Assembly (NCBI GenBank): GCA_024304875.1
Contig: JAMWZF010000225.1
Span: 1 to 5,273, forward strand
DNA: 5,273 nucleotides
Direction of reading: 5' to 3'
Origin: Paracoccaceae bacterium
GTDB taxonomy: Bacteria > Pseudomonadota > Alphaproteobacteria > Rhodobacterales > Rhodobacteraceae
Made by a program: the position numbers and the translations under genes. Positions 1-4,266 of this stretch are shown here, in pieces. The notes beneath the pieces are model-generated. The model was given only the letters and a program-made list of their open reading frames with translations. It did no database searches and had not been told where the DNA came from. Every line of letters begins with the position of its first letter. Position 1 is the first letter of the stretch.

Positions 1-850
1 AGGTCACGCTTTCCACGGTGTCGACCGCCGCGGGCGTGGTGTCGATGCCGTCGCCGGTGACCGGGCTGACGGGCTCCACCGGCTCCACCGGGTCGACGGA
101 GAGGCCGGTGTCGATGCCGCCGGCGCCCGGGGCGACGCGGGCGATGGTCTGGATGCCGCCATCGTCGGGCGTGATCGGGCTCAGTCCGCCCGGTTCCTCG
201 CCGCCGAGGGGCGAGTCCGCGCCGATCGGGCTGGCCGACAGGGTTTCCGTCGTCTCGGGCGCCGCGGCCTCGGCGGTCTCCACCGGCCCGGCCTGAAGGG
301 TCTCGGTCTCGGGGGCGGCCTCGATGGTCTCGCGCTCGGGAGTCGCCTCGACGGTCTCGGTTTCGGCGGTCTCGAGGGTCTCCTCGGGGGCGGCCTGCTC
401 GGCCACCTCCGTCTCGGCCTGCTCCACCTCCTCGGCCTCCATCTCGTCGATGGTCTCGGCCTCGGTCGGCTCGGGCTCCTCGATCTCGGCGGGCGCGGGC
501 TCTTCGATCTCCTCGGGCGGGGTTTCCTCGATCTCCTCGACCTCGGGCTCGGCCGGTTCCTCCTCGATCTCCTCGGGGGGCAGCTCCTCGGTCGTCTCTT
601 CGAGGCTCTCGATCTCGGGCAGCTCGGGGTCCTCGAGCTCGGGCGTGGCGAGGGGGACGTCGGTCTGCAACTGCTCCAGCGCCACGGCGATGTCGAAGGC
701 GGCCTCCTCGTTCTGCAACTCGGCCAGGCTCAGGATCTGCTGCTGAAGCGCGACGAGGCCCGCGACCAGGCCCACGTGGATCGCCGCCGAACCGACGAAG
801 GCCCCGATCCAGCCGCTGGTGCCGCCACCGCCATAGGGAAGGAAGTTCAC
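1..850 (-). CDS. TonB-family energy transducer, very acidic linker (3' end outside window)
   Basis: Open from a GTG at 850 to the left edge: 283 codons without a stop, so the C-terminus is missing. The GTG overlaps the TGA of the preceding exbD by four bases and has an excellent AGGAGG seven bases upstream, which fixes the start. The short N-terminus leads into one membrane helix at about residues 14-35. In it S21 and H25 (SAAIHVGLVAGLV) line up with the SxxxH motif of E. coli TonB (SVCIHGAVVAGLL). The rest should be periplasmic. Residues 44-204 contain 57 Glu among 161, with EEIEE/PEEIEE units and many Pro and Thr; a Gly/Pro/Val/Asp-rich part follows, including PVEPVEPV. No Lys and only two Arg (173, 238) are visible. 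Position after exbB-exbD-exbD supports the TonB role: coupling proton flow to an outer-membrane or envelope partner. The partner-binding C-terminal domain cannot be checked here, so a TolA-like or other envelope spacer protein is possible. Confidence 0.8.
   Translation of the reverse strand, partial: MNFLPYGGGGTSGWIGAFVGSAAIHVGLVAGLVALQQQILSLAELQNEEAAFDIAVALEQLQTDVPLATPELEDPELPEIESLEETTEELPPEEIEEEPAEPEVEEIEETPPEEIEEPAPAEIEEPEPTEAETIDEMEAEEVEQAETEVAEQAAPEETLETAETETVEATPERETIEAAPETETLQAGPVETAEAAAPETTETLSASPIGADSPLGGEEPGGLSPITPDDGGIQTIARVAPGAGGIDTGLSVDPVEPVEPVSPVTGDGIDTTPAAVDTVESVT
72..89. repeat. Two tandem copies of a 9-bp unit
   Basis: GGCTCCACC occurs twice in a row on the plus strand (72-80 and 81-89). 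On the coding minus strand it encodes the PVEPVEPV stretch of the TonB-like linker. The unit is three codons long, so copy-number change would keep the frame. Confidence 0.8.
506..575. repeat. Direct repeats encoding EEIE units
   Basis: The 10-mer GATCTCCTCG is present in three perfect copies at 506-515, 530-539 and 566-575 (plus strand). All are in the same frame and give the repeated EEIE(E) motifs of the acidic linker. Copy spacing is 24 and 36 bp, both whole numbers of codons. This fits growth of the linker by local duplication rather than a mobile or CRISPR repeat. Confidence 0.75.
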
Positions 851-1260
851 GAGCCGCCCTCCTCTAGAACCGGCTTGGCATGAATGGTCACGAGGCGGAT
901 TTCCGTGGCGAAAAGATCCTCGCGTCCCAGGATGGCAAGCAGGTCGGCGGCCGGCGCGTCGCGCTGCATCATCAGGTGCAGGACCGGATCGTCGATCAGC
1001 TCGAAGGCGAGGTCCTCCGAGGCGATTGGCTCGCCGTTGAGCGAGAGCGATCCGTCCTCGGCCACGATGAGGATGGGCTGCGGCAGCATGTCGATGGGCA
1101 GCTCGGAGGTCTCGCTCAGGTCCACGCCGTAGTCGGGCGAGTTCATGATCGACCCCGTCGCAAGAAAGAAGAAGATCAGCAACAGGACGATGTTCACGAT
1201 GGCGAGCGAGGTGTCGAGCTTGGTCTTGCGGCCGGCGACGGGGAAGATCGAGCGCATCAT
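847..1260 (-). CDS. exbD: ExbD/TolR-family protein, second copy, with Asn at the proton-binding position
   Basis: 137 aa, normal for ExbD/TolR (about 140). It has a short basic cytoplasmic N-terminus (R3, R11, K12, K14), one membrane helix at about residues 20-38, and a periplasmic ExbD-like domain at about 55-130. ExbD proteins sit inside the ExbB pentamer, and one Asp in their helix takes part in proton transfer. Aligning NIVLLLIFFFLATGSI with E. coli TolR DVLLVLLLIFMATAPI puts N23 on the essential Asp; the codon at 1192-1194 reads AAC on the coding strand. D16 lies a helix turn or more outside and is unlikely to replace it. Two ATGs are adjacent at 1260 and 1257; the first is used here. 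It starts three bases after the stop of the other exbD, with a modest GGAAGG at 1274-1279. The subunit is probably structural, or works only in a heterodimer with the Asp-bearing copy. Confidence 0.88.
   Translation of the reverse strand: MMRSIFPVAGRKTKLDTSLAIVNIVLLLIFFFLATGSIMNSPDYGVDLSETSELPIDMLPQPILIVAEDGSLSLNGEPIASEDLAFELIDDPVLHLMMQRDAPAADLLAILGREDLFATEIRLVTIHAKPVLEEGGS
858..863 (-). promoter_or_regulatory. Strong ribosome binding site of the tonB-like gene
   Basis: AGGAGG on the minus strand, seven bases before the GTG at 850 and inside the last codons of the second exbD. It selects the GTG start, which overlaps the upstream stop codon. Confidence 0.8.
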
Positions 1261-1263
1261 GGG

Positions 1264-1731
1264 TCAGGTCCCGCCTTCCGGGGTGACCCGGACCGATGCG
1301 ATGTTGGCGCCCTGAAGCGCCTCGAGGACCGAGGCGACGTCCTGCACCTCGGCGTTCCGGCGGACGATCAGGGCGACGTCCACCGGCGCGTCCTCGCTGC
1401 CCAGCGCGGCGGCCAGCTCCATCAGGTCATCCGGGTCCCAGACGGTGCCGCGGACGATCACCTGCTGGTAGTCGATGGTCCAGAGCTCGGTCTCGGCGCT
1501 GACGATGTCGGTCTCTTCCGGCGGCGGCGCCTCGTCCTCCCCGGCGCCGGTGGCGTCCTCCACCGCGACCTCGGCGCCACTGCGCAGGGTGATGAGGGAA
1601 TAGGGCGTCAGGGACGAGGACAGCATGAAGAAGATGAGCAGCTGGAACATCGCGTCCGCCAGCGGGGTCAGCGCGAAGCGGTAGCGCGGCGGGCGCTGGG
1701 GCAGTGTCTTCTTGCGGGCCAGGGTCGACAC
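1264..1731 (-). CDS. exbD: ExbD/TolR-family protein, first copy, with the conserved membrane Asp
   Basis: 155 aa, slightly longer than usual ExbD. The N-terminus is basic (RKK at 6-8, R13, R16, R18). One membrane helix spans about residues 20-41 with TPLADAMFQLLIFFML, matching the ExbD signature TPFIDVMLVLLIIFM, so D26 is the proton-binding Asp (codon 1654-1656 reads GAC). An acidic, proline-containing linker (about 54-78) follows, then a periplasmic ExbD domain at about 83-152 ending in a predicted beta strand (ASVRVTPEGG). It would be the functional stator or plug subunit of the channel, working with the ExbB upstream and the second ExbD downstream. The GTG start at 1731 is supported by GAGGGG nine bases upstream. 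In-frame alternatives downstream would cut into the membrane helix. Confidence 0.92.
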   Translation of the reverse strand: MSTLARKKTLPQRPPRYRFALTPLADAMFQLLIFFMLSSSLTPYSLITLRSGAEVAVEDATGAGEDEAPPPEETDIVSAETELWTIDYQQVIVRGTVWDPDDLMELAAALGSEDAPVDVALIVRRNAEVQDVASVLEALQGANIASVRVTPEGGT

Positions 1732-1740
1732 CGGCGGGCG

Positions 1741-1746
1741 CCCCTC
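1741..1746 (-). promoter_or_regulatory. Ribosome binding site of the first exbD
   Basis: GAGGGG on the minus strand, overlapping the TGA stop of exbB and nine bases before the GTG at 1731. The overlap suggests translational coupling of exbB and exbD. Confidence 0.65.
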
Positions 1747-2389
1747 AGCTGAGGCGGGCGGAGGGGTCCACCCGCCCGTGAATGGCGGCCGAGATCAGCG
1801 CCTCGATCATGTTCCGCTCGCGGTCGATGCGGGCCTCGAAGAAGGTGGCGATGAAGAAGGCAAAGAGGGCGATGGCCAGGCCGACCGCGGTGGTGGTCAG
1901 CGCGGTGTAGATGCCACCGGCAAGGGCGGTGGGGTCCACGGCGCCCTGGGTGAAGGCAAGGACCGAGAAGGCGTCGATCATGCCGACCACGGTGCCAAGC
2001 AGGCCCAGCATCGGCGCGGCCTGGACGACCATGTCGAGGAGGCGCAGCCGTTCGGTCATGGTGGCCAGTTCGATGATGGCGGTCTGGCGGCCCAGTTCCT
2101 CGGCGTAGGTGGGGTCGCCGGGGCGGGCCTGGAGGCCCGAGAAGACGGATTGCAGGATGCGCGTCAGCACCGACTTTCGGCTCGATGCGCTGCGGATGGC
2201 GTCGTCCGCGCGGCCCGACAGCCAGGTGTCGAGGATGCCCTCGGCCTCGCGCCGGTGCCCGACGCCGAGGCGGAAGAACTGGATCAGCTTGTAGATGCCC
2301 ACGGCGATGGCGACAAAGGACAGGATCGCCAGCGTGGCGAAGATGATCAGCGTGATCGGATCAAAGTTGTCGAACTGGAAGGCGCCCAT
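1745..2389 (-). CDS. exbB: MotA/TolQ/ExbB-family proton channel protein
   Basis: 214 aa, a little shorter than E. coli TolQ (230) or ExbB (244) because the N-terminal part before the first helix is short. Three membrane segments are visible: about 12-38, 122-146 and 157-184. A long cytoplasmic loop lies between the first two (basic and amphipathic, including GRQTAIIELAT). The family signature APMLGLLGTVVGMIDAF is at 125-141, and TALTTTAVGLAIALFAF at 162-178. T133 and T167 match the channel-lining Thr148 and Thr181 of E. coli ExbB. ExbB forms a pentamer around ExbD and lets protons through to drive TonB-type energy transfer. The following exbD starts 13 bases after the stop. The ATG at 2389 has only a weak purine stretch upstream (AGAG/GACAGAG), so initiation may be modest. 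TolQ is the alternative family name, but no tolA, tolB or pal is visible and a TonB-like gene is present. Confidence 0.95.
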   Translation of the reverse strand: MGAFQFDNFDPITLIIFATLAILSFVAIAVGIYKLIQFFRLGVGHRREAEGILDTWLSGRADDAIRSASSRKSVLTRILQSVFSGLQARPGDPTYAEELGRQTAIIELATMTERLRLLDMVVQAAPMLGLLGTVVGMIDAFSVLAFTQGAVDPTALAGGIYTALTTTAVGLAIALFAFFIATFFEARIDRERNMIEALISAAIHGRVDPSARLS

Positions 2390-2420
2390 GTCTCTGTCTG
2401 TCCACTCTTGATTGACCGGT

Positions 2421-2450
2421 CACGGGCCCCGTTTTCCCGGTGGTCCCGTG
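2421..2450 (-). repeat. Imperfect hairpin between the four-cysteine gene and exbB
   Basis: On the minus strand CACGGG (2450-2445) pairs with CCCGTG (2426-2421). Inside this, two CC/GG pairs can form, separated by single bulged A residues, closing an A-rich loop. No T-run follows, so this is not a standard Rho-independent terminator. It sits in the 91-nt gap before exbB and could be a processing or partial-attenuation structure that sets different levels of the two genes. Only the 6-bp outer stem is certain. Confidence 0.35.
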
Positions 2451-2480
2451 CCGCAGTATCGGTCTGGTCGTCCGGTCCCG

Positions 2481-2942
2481 CTAGAGGCCGAACTCGATAT
2501 CCGTGCGGCTGCTGGCCGTCAGGCCGTCCAGGCAGAGGTCCGAATCCTCGCCGTCCGAGGCCTGCACGCAGCCGGCCACGTCGTTGATCACGATGCGGCT
2601 GATCGCGGTGCATTCGGTCCCGGCAAGGTCGAACTGGAGGATCTTGGTCTTGCCTTCGATCAGCGCCCCGAACTCGAGCACCAGAAGACGGGTGACCACG
2701 CCTTCGGCATCGAAGATCGCGACTTCGTAGGCGGTGCGGTCGAGCGCGGTGTCGGACTGGTTGGAGGCGACGTAGGTCAGCCGGCAGGACCCCGAGGAGG
2801 TCGGCGTGGCCGAGTTGAGTTCGAGCGCGAAGCTGGCCTCTTCCGCCGCATCCTCGGAGGCCTCCTGCGCGTAGGCAGAGGCGGGAACAAGGCAGCCGAT
2901 CAGGGCGATAGTGCGAAAGAACGACTTCGGTACGAACGACAT
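2481..2942 (-). CDS. Exported four-cysteine protein of unknown function, upstream of exbB
   Basis: 153 aa from the ATG at 2942, chosen because GGAGG lies four bases upstream and a good signal peptide begins here; an in-frame ATG at 3014 lacks both. Residues 1-25 form the signal peptide (K6, R10, then a hydrophobic core), with likely cleavage after AYA at 23-25. An LIGC lipobox-like match at 14-17 is less likely because its hydrophobic stretch is very short. The mature protein begins with an acidic segment (EASEDAAEEA). It continues as a beta-rich domain with four Cys, in GSCRL, GTEC, GCVQ and DLCL contexts, which could make two disulfides in the periplasm. I do not recognise a named domain. 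Its place before exbB-exbD-exbD-tonB suggests a periplasmic accessory or partner of that machine, but this is inference from position alone. Confidence 0.8.
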   Translation of the reverse strand: MSFVPKSFFRTIALIGCLVPASAYAQEASEDAAEEASFALELNSATPTSSGSCRLTYVASNQSDTALDRTAYEVAIFDAEGVVTRLLVLEFGALIEGKTKILQFDLAGTECTAISRIVINDVAGCVQASDGEDSDLCLDGLTASSRTDIEFGL

Positions 2943-2948
2943 GGATCC

Positions 2949-2991
2949 TCCAAATGCATCTGCCAGCGATGGTTTGCTGCACGCATTTGGA
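2949..2991 (-). promoter_or_regulatory. 9-bp inverted repeat covering the ribosome binding site
   Basis: TCCAAATGC (2991-2983) and GCATTTGGA (2957-2949), read on the minus strand, are perfect inverted repeats 25 bases apart. The spacer contains a smaller CAGC/GCTG stem. The second arm includes the GGA of the GGAGG Shine-Dalgarno (2947-2951) of the gene starting at 2942. If transcribed, the hairpin would hide part of the ribosome binding site. If transcription starts inside it, the dyad could instead be a DNA operator. Confidence 0.5.
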
Positions 2992-3014
2992 AGGGCCACC
3001 GGACCCGAAGTCAA
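2986..3014 (-). promoter_or_regulatory. Possible promoter for the four-cysteine/exbB operon
   Basis: On the minus strand TTGACT (3014-3009) is a good -35 box. A 17-base spacer leads to TCCAAA (2991-2986), which matches only three of six -10 positions. It lies in the 103-nt gap between the 3046-3675 gene and the four-cysteine gene, where an operon promoter is expected. The -10 overlaps the first arm of the inverted repeat. Confidence 0.3.
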
Positions 3015-3045
3015 CCGAAAGGTTAGGTCGGCGGAAGCCGATCCG

Positions 3046-3675
3046 TCAGCGGAATACGCCGATCAGGTAGTCGGGCGTCGGCGAATTGTTCTGCACGACC
3101 GGGGCCGCCGGAGCGGGCGTCGGTGTGGCGACATTCCGGACCGACGCAACAGGCGTGTAGCCGAGGCCGGAACTGCGCTGGAACACCGGAGCACTGACCG
3201 TGACGACGGCGTCGGAGGGCGCGCGGGCCGCGGTGTCCGGGCGGATCTGCTGATCCTCGCGGGCCTGCGGCGCGACGGAGGCGGCGACCGCATGGATCGA
3301 GGCGGTTGCGATGCTCTTGCCGGCGGCGCGGTTGTGCGGGCCGGTGCTTTCGAGGATGGCGGGGATCGTCTCGACCTCGCCCGGAGTGGCCTCGAGGCTC
3401 ATCGAACCGGTCGCCATGATCGTCGTCTCGGCCTCCTGCGGGGCAGGAAGCGCGAAGGAGGCCTGGACGACCTCGTTCGCCGCGACGGGCGCGGCGCTGG
3501 AAAAGGCAATGTCGTGAGCCATTGAAAGCGCCATGCCGCTGAACGCGGTCATGCCGACGAGGCCCGTGGATATGAAAAGGGTTTTGATCATCATGCTCAA
3601 GGATATAGCAGCGAGACGCCCCTTTGCCATAGCGCGACGATCCGGCCGGCAGGGCATCGGCGGATTTTCGTGCAT
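3046..3675 (-). CDS. Exported Ala/Pro/Val-rich protein of unknown function
   Basis: 209 aa from the ATG at 3675, which has a strong GAGGGGG (3678-3684) just upstream. Adjacent ATGs at 3594 and 3591 (residues 28 and 29) begin a textbook signal peptide (MIKTLFISTGLVGMTAFSGM, cleavage probably after SMA at 51-53), giving a protein of about 182 aa. From 3675 the signal would carry an extra basic segment of 27 residues. The ribosome site favours 3675; the signal peptide favours 3594. The mature part is low in complexity and rich in Ala, Val, Pro, Ser and Thr, with no Cys. It includes a PTPAPAAP stretch near 184-191 and ends in a more distinct tail, NNSPTPDYLIGVFR. It looks like a disordered envelope or surface protein with a short C-terminal motif. 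I recognise no domain. It is divergent from the DUF1036 gene and separated by 103 nt from the next gene downstream. Confidence 0.7.
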   Translation of the reverse strand: MHENPPMPCRPDRRAMAKGRLAAISLSMMIKTLFISTGLVGMTAFSGMALSMAHDIAFSSAAPVAANEVVQASFALPAPQEAETTIMATGSMSLEATPGEVETIPAILESTGPHNRAAGKSIATASIHAVAASVAPQAREDQQIRPDTAARAPSDAVVTVSAPVFQRSSGLGYTPVASVRNVATPTPAPAAPVVQNNSPTPDYLIGVFR

Positions 3676-3677
3676 TT

Positions 3678-3684
3678 CCCCCTC
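3678..3684 (-). promoter_or_regulatory. Ribosome binding site supporting the 3675 start
   Basis: GAGGGGG on the minus strand; its GAGG core ends five bases before the ATG at 3675. The alternative starts at 3594/3591 have no comparable purine stretch. Confidence 0.5.
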
Positions 3685-3710
3685 GCACCTGTTGCGCGGA
3701 AGACGCTAGA

Positions 3711-3721
3711 TATCGACGATA
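3711..3721. promoter_or_regulatory. Short dyad in the divergent intergenic region
   Basis: TATCG-A-CGATA is a symmetric 5+1+5 dyad in the 73-bp region between the divergent genes at 3675 and 3749. It is the most A/T-rich spot there and could be an operator or part of a -10 region. A near -35 box (TTGCGC at 3692-3697) exists for the rightward gene, but no well-spaced -10 goes with it. Confidence 0.25.
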
Positions 3722-3733
3722 CTGCGGCGCCAG

Positions 3734-3739
3734 AAGGAG
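3734..3739 (+). promoter_or_regulatory. Ribosome binding site of the DUF1036 gene
   Basis: AAGGAG nine bases before the TTG at 3749. It supports this non-ATG start, which also begins the signal peptide. Confidence 0.7.
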
Positions 3740-3748
3740 CCCCCCGCC

Positions 3749-4162
3749 TTGAAAACCGCGCTCAGAGCCAGTGTTTTCAGTGTCTTGAGCCTGTTTCCGG
3801 GCGCCGCCGCGGCGGAATTCAAGGTCTGCAACCAGACCTTCGACGTGGTGAACGTCGCCATTGGACAATACGAGCGGGACACCTTCGAAACGTCCGGTTG
3901 GTGGACAATCGGCCCGAATCAATGCGCCGACGTCATCACGACCACCCTGCGGGCGCGGTATGTCTACGTCTTCGCGCAGGACGTCTTCGGCAAGTCCGTC
4001 CTCACCGGATCGGTGCCGATGTGCGTCAAGCCGGACCGGTTCGAGATCCCGGGCGAGACCGACTGCCTGATCCGCGGCTACATCGAGGCGCGGTTCCACG
4101 AGGTCGATACCCTCAAGAGCGAACGCTGGACCCTGTTCCTCACCCCGCCGCCCGGCAGCTGA
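3749..4162 (+). CDS. Secreted DUF1036 family protein
   Basis: 137 aa beginning at TTG, with AAGGAG upstream and a clear signal peptide (MKTALRAS... GAAAA, cleavage after residue 22). The mature protein is the DUF1036 domain almost end to end. It starts FKVCNQT at 24-30, then SGWWTIGPNQC at 49-59, RARYVYVFAQD at 68-78, a Cys at 92, DCLIRGY at 105-111 and FHEVDT at 116-121, followed by WTLFL. The four Cys (27, 59, 92, 106) are spaced as in the family and probably form disulfides. DUF1036 proteins are small exported proteins of unknown function, frequent in Alphaproteobacteria. The gene heads the rightward half and lies 104 nt before the caspase-like gene, so co-transcription is possible but not shown. 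Length and ends look complete. Confidence 0.9.
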   Translation: MKTALRASVFSVLSLFPGAAAAEFKVCNQTFDVVNVAIGQYERDTFETSGWWTIGPNQCADVITTTLRARYVYVFAQDVFGKSVLTGSVPMCVKPDRFEIPGETDCLIRGYIEARFHEVDTLKSERWTLFLTPPPGS

Positions 4163-4255
4163 CCGCCTCGGCACTCCCCCGAAGCCGGTCACATTTGCGC
4201 ACCTGGGACTCGCCAGGCGGGGACCACTCGGGCTAGGGTGACGGCGAGGAAACAC

Positions 4256-4261
4256 AGGGGG
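4256..4261 (+). promoter_or_regulatory. Ribosome binding site of the caspase-like gene
   Basis: AGGGGG five bases before the ATG at 4267, in the 104-nt gap after the DUF1036 gene. The rest of this gap holds a small CCTGG/CCAGG hairpin (4202-4217) but no T-run and no convincing promoter. Confidence 0.55.
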
Positions 4262-4266
4262 TCGCC

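Noticed and set aside
18..746. Ser-rich reading frames on the plus strand (18-296 and 324-746)
   Set aside because: They are antisense to the Glu/Pro-rich tonB-like gene. CTC/TCG runs simply mirror GAG codons, and there is no ribosome site or recognisable domain.
880..2587. Long plus-strand open frames (880-1752 and 1712-2587)
   Set aside because: They lie opposite exbB and both exbD genes, which have clear family motifs. The products are Arg/Gly/Asp-rich, typical of G+C-driven shadow frames.
2892..2903. Lipobox LIGC in the four-cysteine protein
   Set aside because: The hydrophobic stretch before the Cys is only about six residues, and a better signal peptidase I site (AYA) follows eight residues later.
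2347..3026. Arg-rich frames on both strands over the four-cysteine gene
   Set aside because: The frame with GGAGG, a signal peptide and patterned Cys is the convincing one; the others have none of these.
3009..3027. AACC-GAAA-GGTT mini-hairpin as terminator of the 3046-3675 gene
   Set aside because: Only four pairs form and no T-run follows; it also overlaps the candidate -35 box.
4195..4239. Promoter TTGCGC ... TAGGGT before the caspase-like gene
   Set aside because: The spacer is about 33 bases, far from the usual 16-18, and TAGGGT is a poor -10.
3023..4255. 410-aa minus-strand frame spanning the divergent region
   Set aside because: It runs opposite the DUF1036 gene and out of frame through the 3046-3675 gene. 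The product is Arg-rich and low in complexity.
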